From: Psococerastis gibbosa
Lineage: Eukaryota > Arthropoda > Insecta > Psocodea > Psocidae
DNA length: 64,000 nucleotides
NCBI GenBank assembly: GCA_963971405.1
Contig: OZ020491.1
Span: 20,516,855-20,580,854 of the forward strand
Direction: 5' to 3'
The notes beneath the pieces were generated by a model. The model worked only from the letters and a program-made list of their open reading frames with translations. It was not told where the DNA came from and did no database searches. Position 1 is the first letter of the stretch. Every line of letters begins with the position of its first letter. Below, piece after piece: positions 1-10,400 of this stretch. Both the position numbers and the translations under genes were made by a program.

Positions 1-18
1 TCTTTCTTTTTGTTTCAG

Positions 19-209
19 GGGACAAATTAGTAGATTCGGAAGATGGGGAAACTCATCTGTTCACATACAACTTGGATGATCCTGAGATTGGAGACAATCA
101 AAAAAGTGCCAAAAACAGTATTACTGATATTGAAGACGCCGAAATACGCTTTATGCTAATTCCAACGAGGTGTTCTCATTCCAGACAAGTTACATTCTCT
201 GTAATGGAG
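19..209 (+). CDS. Copy 1, exon 4 equivalent (prodomain arm)
   Basis: Flanked by a tttcag acceptor and a gttagt donor. It is 191 nt, starts in phase 1 and ends in phase 0, as do the matching exons of copies 2 and 3. It encodes an arm-domain strand segment with one cysteine (PTRCS). Confidence 0.8.
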
Positions 210-2090
210 GTTAGTATTGCAGTTCCGTCTCTATTTTACCCAGTCACAGGTGAGGTGTCACGTGATGGTGTTAAAATATGTGCGGGAAATTCAAATTAAT
301 AAATGATTGGAATACAAGAGAATGGTTGAATTATTTACCAGCCGAAGGAAATATTTATTCTATGGGAAATACTAATAAACATTAAAATGTACAGGTAGAA
401 TTTTGAAATATAAAAAGAATTTTAATTAATCTGTCTACGTATCTAAGGGAGAAAAAAAAATGAAAACTCACCAATAATATTAATTTATCAATTTGAATTT
501 CCCGCGCATTTTGCACTTTATTTGTTTAAAACAATTGAATGAACCCCGGTATTATAATAATCCCAAATCGAAGGGGAATAGTGAAAGGAAGCTATGGAAA
601 AATGAAAGGAAATGTAACTGAAACCCGAGTCTCCGCATTGTGGTGGTACGTAGTGGCGTAGCCAAGGGGGGGGGGGGTCAGCTGAGTCTGGACCCCCCCC
701 CCCAAATTTAGCAAATTTTTCAGGCATTTATTTAAAAAATTACCCCGGGGAGATCCCAGTCATTTGTTTCCAGTTTTGTTATGAAAGTTATCGTCTGCAA
801 AATCAAAATTGTTCTGCCGACAAACTATTTTAGGACTATTTAAAAAAAAAAAAACATTCCCTGGGGTAGCCCCTGGGCCCCCTTGTTAGCTGTAATCACA
901 GAACAACATAATAATATTCTTCACATGCAAAATATAAACATAACTGTTTTCAAAGTGCGTAAATTCCACTCCAAATAATTCTCCCGGGGGAGACAACCTG
1001 GCCCCCCTGTCTTGCAGTAGGCCTACTATTTGGCTGTACAACCTAATAGTTATTAGGATACATTACGAGACGTATTTACACATCAAACTCCACAATTTCA
1101 AGCCTATTTTTTTTTCAAAACCCTTTCCCCTTCGGCCTCCCGAACCCTCGGGTGCATGGGCAAGGAAATTAAGATCATGGGTACCCCTAATTAGATTTCG
1201 GTTATAACGAGGAGGTTACCTCTTCAACCAAAGTTAATTTAATGTCAGTGTTATATATACCATATAATACTGCAATAGATTGTTTTTTACTAGCCTACCA
1301 CCGTCCCACAACTTTCCAGTCCCTATCAAACCAGCAAATCTCTGCATATCCCGACAGAGTTTTCGGCAGTCTCTATCATCTCTTTGAGGCCATCGAACGT
1401 AGGTAGCAACAGCAGGATGCACAATGCTCAGATTGTTCATTTCGACAAGCTGTTGCAAGTCAGAGATTCCATCAAGAAGCACTAAATTTTATGTCTCAAT
1501 AAGCTATGCTAGGCTTCTGTTCACATTACTGTATAAACTAATTCCAATCTTCTTCATTTTGTGAACAGGATGAGACAACGGTGGATGTAGATGCCTGCCG
1601 AATACGATGGGAATCCTTAAGCGTTCGCACCTTAAATCCAAGCACACGAACGCCGCTCACGGTTACCTGTAAAGACTGCGCTTCCAAAGGCGTCACCTAC
1701 TCAGCCCCGTACCTGAACGTCATCACATCGACTGTACCTAAAACACGTTCGCGAAGACGAGCCAAGAGGCAAAAAACTAACAAAAAAATACCAAAATGTG
1801 ACAGACAACCGCTTACGATCCGGTTTAAAGATATCAAAGCTTACTCACTCATTATGTCCCCCACCCAGGCCGACATTGGTATGTGTGCGGGGAGGTGCGT
1901 CGCGCCGCTATATGCCCATAATGCACATACAATTCTGCATTATGCGTTGTTCAAAAAAGGTTTTGTTAATAAGAGACCGTGCTGTGCGCCTTACGAATAT
2001 GAGAACTTGGAGTATTTGTATAAAAACGGGACGAAGTTAGCTCAGGGAGTATGGGAAAACGCCATTGCAATTAATTGTAGTTGTCAGTAA
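19..2090 (+). CDS. TGF-beta superfamily ligand-like gene, copy 1 (5' part outside window)
   Basis: Secreted cystine-knot growth factor precursor, presumably acting outside the cell through TGF-beta-type receptors (family inference). Only the last two exons are here: 19-209 and 1569-2090. The first codon is split (phase 1), so earlier exons lie left of the window. Exon 19-209 encodes a prodomain arm segment (AEIRFMLIP, QVTFSVME). The last exon encodes the arm end (DVDACRIRW, SAPYLNVIT), a furin-type RRAKR site, then a mature domain with seven cysteines: one before the fold, GMC and AGRC, the CC pair and the terminal CSC. The canonical GW.DWI motif is replaced by an AYSLIMSP segment. YKNGT and NCS are possible N-glycosylation sites. 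It matches copies 2 and 3 exon for exon, but its arm exon is 33 nt longer. Which subfamily it belongs to is not clear. Confidence 0.85.
281..508. repeat. MITE-like element in copy 1 intron
   Basis: Imperfect inverted ends (a tgcgggaaattcaaatt type start and its reverse complement near 490-508). A homologous block in the same orientation is at about 41,905-42,203, where longer outer inverted ends are preserved. Confidence 0.55.
640..1030. repeat. hAT-like repeat relic with G/C homopolymer runs
   Basis: Starts with the dispersed end motif gtggcgtagcca followed by poly-G and poly-C runs and a 'gacaaactattttagg' internal block. The block is shared with 22,387-22,690, 23,660-23,990 and other sites. 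Confidence 0.5.
1190..1275 (+). repeat. SINE 3' body fragment
   Basis: The ggttataacgaggagg...caaagttaattta...tactgcaat block recurs at 35,028-35,100 and 60,862-60,950, next to tRNA-like heads. Here only the body survives. Confidence 0.5.
1569..2090 (+). CDS. Copy 1, terminal exon (prodomain end, RAKR site, cystine-knot domain)
   Basis: Begins after a gtgaacag acceptor with GAT GAG and runs to TAA: 173 codons plus stop. It contains prodomain cysteines (DAC, TCKDC), a strongly basic stretch ending RRAKR, and the seven-cysteine mature region of about 100 residues. Confidence 0.88.
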   Translation, partial: DETTVDVDACRIRWESLSVRTLNPSTRTPLTVTCKDCASKGVTYSAPYLNVITSTVPKTRSRRRAKRQKTNKKIPKCDRQPLTIRFKDIKAYSLIMSPTQADIGMCAGRCVAPLYAHNAHTILHYALFKKGFVNKRPCCAPYEYENLEYLYKNGTKLAQGVWENAIAINCSCQ

Positions 2091-3118
2091 TCATCGCTTG
2101 TTTCTATGGCCAAAATGCAGTAAGTCATTAAGTAAGATTATCTACTCAAGAATGACAATACAGTGGAGTACCTACGGTATATAAACCAATGCTATAGCCT
2201 ACCGTAACGGTGGGCGTAGTTAGGATTGGATCCTGAGGGGGGACAGGTGAAGTGAAAAAGTTCGATTAACTCGATTGCTTTTCGCGGGTTAATTTGAATT
2301 TTTTAAACAAATATAAACATTACCGTAGATCACATTTAAATTACTTTAAATTTTCCGCACTGTTTTGTATTGTGTACATTCATTAAATAAAACCCAATTC
2401 TATCTAGTGTTGCCCCCTTGTCAAATCTTTGGGGGGGTCCCCCCCTGCAACTCTCTAGCTATGTCCATGACCGTTTAATGTATGGCAATATGTAGGGCCT
2501 ACGTCATCACAAATCAGCAGTACTGGTTGTCTGATGCAGTTAATTTTTAATTTATTTTAACAATTACTAGGTACCGAATTTATAAGTCAGAGAAAAATAA
2601 CAATGTCAATATCAATATCCATTGATTCACTGACACGAATAATGTAGACCAAACTGACACAGGCCTTAGAACTACTCATACCATGCACAATAATAATTAT
2701 CACATCATAATTTCTTCCAGCATTCTTTACATTTTCATCTACACTAAAGCAACATTGTTAAATTTTTATAACTGTTTATAATTTTGAATAAATTTATTAT
2801 CTATATGTAATTTACGGAATCTTATTAGCTTGTTTATTTTTTTAGGCCTGCCAACTCTTATGTATTCAACCTTCACCATTACAATAGATTGATAAATTCA
2901 TACTACCCGAACACTAAGTTTATTCGAAAACTTGCATATTAAATCGGAAGTTTATTTGATTTTTATACGTTTCAAATGTCACTCTATCGTGGTCGGGTAG
3001 TAAATGTTTGTGATGTGGGTCAGGATTATTCCAGATGGTACTTGGTATATGAGAATTACTAGACCGCATGAAATGTACATCAATATAAACGTTTAATGTA
3101 CGGTACAGTACATGTACA
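2091..3118. other. 3' flank of copy 1 and intergenic AT-rich DNA
   Basis: Holds the putative 3' UTR of copy 1. Candidate AATAAA signals are at 2386-2391 and 2787-2792; the first lies within a G/C-run repeat. I see no coding exon. Confidence 0.4.
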
Positions 3119-3335
3119 GGTCAGGGCATGTAGAGTAGTGGTACGGACTCTGACTTTCACCCGTAAGGTTGTTGGTTCGAGTCCTACTCTGGCTACATTT
3201 TCTGGCCATGCTTCTGAGGGCATGTACAGCGGGCAGTCCCGGGTCTTCCTTGTTGAGTGTAAGAGCCTATAGCCCTAACTCCGCTATGTTGGCTAAGTAA
3301 TAGAACAAAAAGTCAATATTTATTTATTTATATTT
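3119..3335 (+). repeat. tRNA-derived SINE
   Basis: Has A-box-like tagagtagtgg (3131-3141) and a perfect B-box ggttcgagtcc (3174-3184). These are followed by a non-tRNA body (ggccatgcttctgaggg...ccctaactccgc) and an aatatttatttattta tail. Relatives are at 7,798, 10,064, 13,655, 47,697 (minus) and 60,315 (minus). Confidence 0.75.
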
Positions 3336-3539
3336 CAGAATATATTTTTAAAGGGGGCAAGGAAGGATTTTTTTGAGTTCCGGTTGTAAGAGGGAAGGGA
3401 GGATTTCTAAGATTCATTAGGAAATGAGACGGTATTAGGCTAAAACTACGAGTAGACTTAGGTACAATTTAACTCAATATTGTAGGTTGCTTTTTTATTT
3501 ATCACGGTCATTTGTTTCTTCCTGTGACAATTTAGTTAT

Positions 3540-4418
3540 TGCTTTCCAATTTATACGTAGTATAAGGAAAGCTTTGTGATGGTCGAAATTTTCGATTCCG
3601 AGATTTCAACGGATTTATACGTTTTAAGGTCCCAGGAACCCAAAAAAGTGTTTTTTTTTTTTTTTTTTAAAGAAATGTCCGTCTGTCTGTCTGTCGTTCT
3701 GTCTGTCTGTCGTTCTGTCTGTGCGTCGATTTCCAGGCAAACTACTCGGTCGATTTTGATGAAATTCGGCATTTAAGTTCACAAAAATCATACCTCGGAT
3801 CAATTTTTTTTATTTGTGGCTAACTTAATTTGAGGGGTTTTATTCTCAAAAAACTCCAAAAAACGTCTAAAAACATTATTTCTCAAAGACGGCTCCAACG
3901 ATTTCTTTTAAATTCACACATATTGTAGTCGTTATTAATGCTAACGAAATGCGGGGGGTCGCTTGCCCCTTGATAGGTTGCTTCTGGGGGTAAAAAAATA
4001 AAAATAACTAAAATTTAATAAAAAATGGCTGAAAAATTATTTTTCTGCTAAACCTTTCTATCGATGATTTCCACCTTCAGGTATGTTTTAGGTGTTAAAT
4101 TGAGTAACGAAACCGGACAGGTTGCTTTCCCAGAAAGTATTTGGTTTTGTAAAAAAAAATGTTTTTTTGAAAAAATGATAGAAAATTCACGCTCAAATGC
4201 ATTGCGTGCCTGCCAGTATTGCTGTGTGGTAATGTGTTGGTCTGACCTATCTAGAATTTACCTCACCTCCAGTGACGTCAGGTGGACAACCCCCCCCCCC
4301 CCCCCCGACATACCGGAAATTTAACCATAGAAAAATTATTTACCATGAAATTACTCATTTTCTCTATCTATTAATTTTGATAAATTGGAAAGCATGTTCG
4401 AGTAAACTCGGACCGGTT
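3540..4418 (+). mobile_element. Family A non-autonomous DNA element, + copy
   Basis: Begins ttgctttccaatttatacg and ends near ataaattggaaagca, followed by a conserved ggaccggtt. The ends form short terminal inverted repeats. It contains a (gtct)n tract and a poly-C run near the 3' end. It shows no coding capacity. An inverted partner is at 4,883-5,755, and other copies are at 19,116, 32,744 and 32,967. Confidence 0.7.
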
Positions 4419-4882
4419 ATATTCTAATTCCTACGAATTTTGGAGGGGTATAACCCCTTAGACACAGATGCATGTTTTAAACTATAGAAACTACTTCTCT
4501 CAAAATTTCTTTCAACTGTGTCTGTAAGAGAATAGGCCTAGTTAATAATTTTGATAATAATAACGCAGAATAATAACCCATCTTCTTCCTCTTCTTCTTC
4601 CCTCTTAATGCCCTACTTGTTATAACTTCGCGTGATAAAGCTTCCGGGCTGCTTCTTCTTCTTCGAATGCCTTTTCTATTGGAGATTGGCGATCATCATG
4701 TCAATCGTAGATACCGTTCTTCAGACTCCCCAAAAGGAAATCAAGTATGGAGAGTTCGTATTGAATTTACTTAGTCATGATAACTGTACTAGGGAATTGT
4801 AATGCAATGGTTTCCTTCTGCATCCTTATGCCGTTGACTCTTCATTAAGTTCCTCCACTCTCGAGACCCAACCCTAGGAAAG

Positions 4883-5576
4883 AACCGGTCCGAGTTTACT
4901 CGAACATGCTTTCCAACTTATCAAAATTAGTAGATAGAGAAAATGAGTAATTTCATGGTAAATAATTTTTCTATGGTTAAATTTCCGGTATGTCGGGGGG
5001 GGGGGGGGGGTTGTCCACCTGACGTCACTGGAGGTGAGGTAAATTCTAGATAGGTCAGACCAACACATTACCACACAACAATACTGGCAGGCACGCAATG
5101 CATTTGAGCGTGAATTTTCTATCATTTTTTCAAAAAAACATTTTTTTTTACAAAACCAAATACTTTTTGGGAAAGCAACCTGTCCGGTTTAGTTACTCAA
5201 TTTAACACCTAAAACATACCTGAAGGTGGAAATCATCGATAGAAAGGTTTCGCAGATAAATAATTTTTTAGCCATTTTTTATTAAAATTTAGTTATTTTT
5301 ATTTTTTACCCCCAGAAGCAACCTATCAAGGGGCAAGCGACCCCCCGCATTTCGTTAGCATAAATAACGACTACAATATGTGTGAATTCAAAAGAAATCG
5401 TTGGAGCCGTTTTTGAGAAATAATGTTTTTAGACGTTTTTTGGAGTTTTTGAGAATAAAACCCCCCCAAATTAATTTAGCCCCAAATAAAAAAAATCGTT
5501 CCGAGGTATGATTTTTGTGAACCTACATGCCGAATTTCATAAAGATCAACCGAGTAGTTTGCCCGGAAATCGACGC

Positions 5577-5609
<33 letters not shown>

Positions 5610-5755
5610 ACGACAGACAGACAGACACGACATTTCGTAAAAACCACTTTTTTGGGTTCCTGGGACCTCAAAACGTGTAAATCCGTTGAAATCTCGGAAT
5701 CGAAAATTTCTACCGTCACAACGCTCTCCTTATACTACGTATAAATTGGAAAGCA
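4883..5755 (-). mobile_element. Family A non-autonomous DNA element, inverted copy
   Basis: Reverse complement of the copy at 3,540-4,418, nearly full length, including the (gaca)n tract. Together the two form a long hairpin-capable inverted repeat with a spacer of about 460 bp. Confidence 0.7.
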
Positions 5756-5944
5756 AAAAGAGTTGCGTAGTAGTGGTTGCTAATTTAGTAGTGGCAACTA
5801 TTCGCCTCTAGATAAGCCTGCGCCACCTAGATTTGCCACCACACCCTCCAATTATGCCGCTGCTTCGTCGGGGACTGCTTATTCGTTATAAAATAATAAA
5901 TAAATATTGAATTTTTTTGTTCTATTACTAAGCCAACCAATGGG

Positions 5945-6275
5945 GTTCATTTGTGGCGTCATTTTGTAGATGGCCGCACCAGTTGCAATGATATCAAAGC
6001 GTTGATTTATCGATAAGCCTCAATACTATTTTAAAATGATTTTCAATTACGTATTATTTTAAAGTGATATTTTTCTATAAATCATGGAGAATATATATAT
6101 ATTAAATTATATGCAGCGAAATAAGGTCCAGACATAGTAAAAATATTATAAAAAATATTAAAAGAATTAATTAGATGCTAAGAGTTTTCGCATGCAAACG
6201 GTGGCCATTTTGAATAATATGGATATCGGTTTGTCGTCAGCGAACCTAGTGACCAAAACTGTCCCTACAGAACCT
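5945..6275. repeat. Dispersed repeat H (LINE-associated 5' region)
   Basis: The part from about 6,035 is closely repeated at 52,850-53,095. The part at 5,945-6,030 matches, in reverse complement, the leader before an ORF1-like start at 48,240-48,340. Confidence 0.55.
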
Positions 6276-6309
6276 CATTAAGCACAGCACAAAATGGCCA
6301 TGGAAAATG

Positions 6310-6390
6310 TAACAAGAAAGGGACTCGAACCAACAACTTCTCGGCTGAAAGTCGGAGTCTGTACCCCTACTTTACAAGTCCTGACTTTAT
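6310..6390 (-). repeat. tRNA-derived SINE head fragment
   Basis: Reverse complement of the SINE head: gggactcgaacc is the inverted B-box, followed by gaaagtcggagtctgtacc. Confidence 0.5.
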
Positions 6391-6579
6391 ATTCGCGGCT
6401 AGCCACCATATCTGGTGAAATTTTCTCTATAGGCCACCTGCAACCTGGAGCCCAGCCCTTGCCGGGCTGCTTACCGCCCTGCCATAGGCCAGGCGCAGAT
6501 TTAGAAATACATTGCAGGCCTACATATAAATACATAAACTTCAGAGTTAGACTGTAACTGCAGCCACCCTCAAGGCCGT

Positions 6580-6870
6580 AGCTATAGATTTGTGACGGGG
6601 GGGGGGGGGGGGGGTATGGGATAAGCTAGCCTAAGGCCCGAGGCTACCATAGTAGTGTATACCGAGCTTAAGAAAGCAAAAATTAATTTCGGTAAATACA
6701 ACTAATGAAACATAGAAAGAACAGAACAAATTCATTTTTTATTAATTTAAAAACTACATTTTGAAGGTACTGGCAAAGAAAGAAAGTGTATGGTAATACC
6801 TTGTGGATGATGGAATTTTTCACGACGGGGGGGACCCCCTGGATCGGGGCCCCCCTATAAATACGGCCTT
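6580..6870. repeat. G/C-run MITE relic
   Basis: Poly-G at about 6,597-6,614 and a cggccttggccacc end close to the ends of the 35,518-35,750 element. Internal sequence is degenerate. Confidence 0.35.
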
Positions 6871-7312
6871 GGCCACCCTTCTTCTATCCATAATTAAGAT
6901 AGACGTATTTTTGAGAAATCAAGCTGGTCGTTAAGTAGGAAGTAGGCTATTAGAGAGAGTTTTTTTTATTAAGTTTGTATTATACTGTGGGGACCGGGGA
7001 GCAGCTAAATGGGAATTAAGAAACTAATGATGAAGTAATTTCCGCATTACCAATACAATAATACTAGGCAATTAATCTACAACATGCATTTGTTTAATTT
7101 TTCAGCACCGCGACTAATTAGTACTCTGCCTTCTTTCTATAGAGACATTATAAAATACAAATTACAATATGTATATTGTGTGTATAATATGTATACTATA
7201 TATTGTCTTTAAAGCGTAACCTACATTAAAGCTAGAACAATTAGCTTAATTACTTTAAAATATTCCCTTCCTGGGTAAGGTAATAATAAGAGACTATATT
7301 GTTACGAAGGAC

Positions 7313-7320
7313 TTATAAAT
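7313..7320 (+). promoter_or_regulatory. TATA box, ligand copy 2
   Basis: TTATAAAT lies 65 bp upstream of the signal-peptide ATG. Its placement is comparable to the TATA boxes of copy 3 and the micro-exon gene. Confidence 0.55.
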
Positions 7321-7377
7321 ATTTGAGTTAGAAATTATAGGCCACCCATTTACTTCTAGTAACTCATCGCTGAAAGT

Positions 7378-7455
7378 ATGCAGCTTAAGCTAATTATTTT
7401 GGTCTCGTACCTTGTATTAGCAACTGTTGCTGGGAGGAAGCACAGCAAGCATGAG
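7378..7455 (+). CDS. Copy 2 exon 1, signal peptide
   Basis: 26 codons from ATG: a lysine, then a hydrophobic core (LIILVSYLVLATVAG), then a basic tail, ending at a gtaaat donor in phase 0. Confidence 0.8.
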
Positions 7456-10400
7456 GTAAATAATACAATAATATACTATATTGGTAAAAAAGTAACAATT
7501 AAACTGAGGTTTTGAAATATTTGGTACATATGGGGAAATATTGTTCTTTCAGTAAGCTAAAGTAAAATACAGGGGGTCTTAGAAAAAATATGAAGACATG
7601 GTAAAATGGGTGGGAACGCGATTCGAAATAGTTTCCATCTATTTTTCCATATCTTCTTTCCTCAAATGCCTGTAGACTGCTTTGTACAATGTTGAATAGA
7701 AATGAAGGAAGAAAATTGTAGGCTATTTATTTTTCACATAGGCGAATTTTTGAAAATAATAGGTACTCTGTACCTCTAATTTATTGTTGAATGATAATAT
7801 ACGACATGTAGAGTAGTGGTATGGACTCCAACTTTCACCCGAAAGGTTGTTGGTTCGAGTCCTACACTTGGTACATTTTCTGGCCATGCTTGTAAAGCAG
7901 GCGGTCCCGGGCCTTCCTAGTTGAGTGTAAGAGAGGGCTTTATAGCCCTAACTCCGCTAGGTTGGCTTAGTAATAGAACAATAAGTCCTTGTTTATTTTT
8001 ATTTTATTTATTTATACGAGGTTCATGCATGACGTCCCTATATATCATCCTTTGGATATCAGTCACTATATAATGGCGACTTTCTACAGCTAGGTAGGCG
8101 GTTAATAATGCGGGGCTGTTGACAGAGTGAAGGCCCCATAAAATCACCCTCCCCAAAATGTTTGTAATAATGTGTAAAAAAAATTAGCGAAAGTTCTGAA
8201 AATTAAAGCAATTAGCTATTAAAAATTAGATTTTTGATCGACGGCCCCCTTTGTCTGAAACCCAATGCTACCTACACACCTGTGCAACAAAGGAGAGGTC
8301 AAAATTGCTTAGCGTTAATTGGAGAGAGGGGGGAGGGGGAGAGAGGGAGGGGGGAGGGAGGGAGGGAGATTCCCACGTTTGGGCCAGAATAACAGAATAA
8401 GAGACTCCCGGTTTAAGTTACAAAATTCAGACTATATATAGTACCCGACATGACAATTATTAATGATCATGATCATTTTCCTTTTTACAGGTCTTTACAG
8501 ATGAAATTGTTCGCCTCACAGCACATTTGAAGCATTTATTAGATGTACCGGTGAGTTATTTTTAAAAAGGTTCTTACCCCAGCAAAGATATAAAATAGAT
8601 ATAGAAATAGCGCCTGACCAACCATAACCATAAGCTAAGTAAGGCCCATAGTGGTGAACGCAATGGTAAATTAGGGGAAATGTCCAAGATTGTCAAAAGA
8701 GATGTGACCGAGTTTGTTGGATCCCAGAATAAAAAAGAAAATTGCTGAAAATCAAGAACAAATGTACCAGCAAGCAGATTTGCCAACAGAACAGAAGCTT
8801 CTGCGCACTTAACTCGAAATCTAAATAGCTTTATTATTACGGTAATTTGGTTACGACGAGTAATCCAAGATGAATCAGGCACAACTTTTTGCCACTTCAT
8901 TGTTTACGCTGCGAACGACCATCGTATTCGCTTCTGCAACTACAATCAACATATATATATTGTGTATACAGGCTAATTAAAAATTTAGACAGCAAATAGT
9001 AATAGAAAGTAGACAACCCAAACTTTAGTTCTCTATCTTCATCATTATTGTCTACAAGACTTTTCATGTGGGATTTGGGTTCATAGCAGAACCTTAAATA
9101 GCATTATCTGTAATATTGTAGGAGAGTTCAGACTGTATTAGGTAAATACGATACAGTATAATAGTTAAATAAACCTCTTTTTTCAGACTAACATCAGTCA
9201 GACAGAATATTATTCGAAACACATTTCGTTCCATAAACGAAGCCGAAGAAATACTATTAATGCAAATAAAGCTGCGGGTATAAAATATAAAAGAGTGCCG
9301 AGAAATCTCATCAATGAATTTACTCCTGTTGGTAAGACTATGAATGAACTAGGTTGAGTAGACTAAAGTTAAATACGTTAACCTTAAATGCGACAACCCA
9401 ATCAACACGTTTTGTTTTGGTTAAACAGACGATATGGAGGTAAAAAGCAGTTTAAAGTTTACTATTTTATGTTCTGAACAAAGTAAGTAAGCGGTGCGCG
9501 GTGCTGACCTCGTGTTGTAGAAGAGGGTCAGGGACGGATCCAGCCCATTTTTGGGGGGCCCAACTTTGTTAAATTGTAAATTAATTCATTACGCTCTGAT
9601 TTTATCGATCCTACATAGGTTTTTCCTATTTTGACCCACAACTGCCCCCCCCCAAAAAATGGGCTGGATCCGTCCCTGACCCTCTTCTACAACACGAGGT
9701 CAGCACCGCGCACCGCTTACTTACTTTGCCGATTGTTATAGCAAAAAGGGCATCGTTGGCGCAGTGATCCCCGAGTGTTGAATACATGTTAAAACTTAAC
9801 AGCCGTTACGCAAGAAAATATAGTAAATAAAGTAATAAATAAAACTAAAAGTTAAAAGAATCAGTTGAATAATTAATTGACATATTTTCCAACAGATGCG
9901 CAATCACTGGATCGAAACACTGATGAATTTACTTATCATGTAAATCTCCCAATAAAAAACAGACGTGTGGAGGATTCCGAGTTACGATTCATGATCATTC
10001 CGGGGAAATGTTCAAGAAAGCCTCGCCAAGTTACTTTCTCAGTAATGGACCAGGTTAGTAGACAGGACACGTAGAGTAATGGTACAGACTCTGATTTTCA
10101 CCCGAAAGGTTGTTGGTTTAAGTCCTAGCTACACTTGCTATACATTTTCTGGCCATGCATCGGAGGGCATGTGAAGCAGGCAGTCCCGGGTCATCCTAGT
10201 TAAGTGTAAGAGAGAGCTTTATAGCCCTAACTCCACTAGGTTGGCTTAGTAATAGAATACGGTAGTACGGCGGCCTATGTACAGTAAGATTATTGATCAA
10301 TTCAACACATACAATACTTGAAATTCCTTCTTCTCGAGCTGCAATCTATATGGATTGGATTGCAGCGAATGTTGTATTCTTCTCTTCCACTCTTGTCTGT

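Noticed and set aside
640..1030. G/C homopolymer runs as sequencing errors
   Set aside because: They recur at the same internal positions of dispersed elements, so they are probably real, though exact run lengths may be unreliable.
3551..3776. Open frames on both strands over the (gtct)n tract
   Set aside because: They are translations of a microsatellite inside family A; the same happens at 5,508-5,744 and 32,820-33,325.
5570..5625. Array of gaca repeats as a possible CRISPR-like or regulatory array
   Set aside because: Simple tetranucleotide repeat within a transposable element; no spacers.
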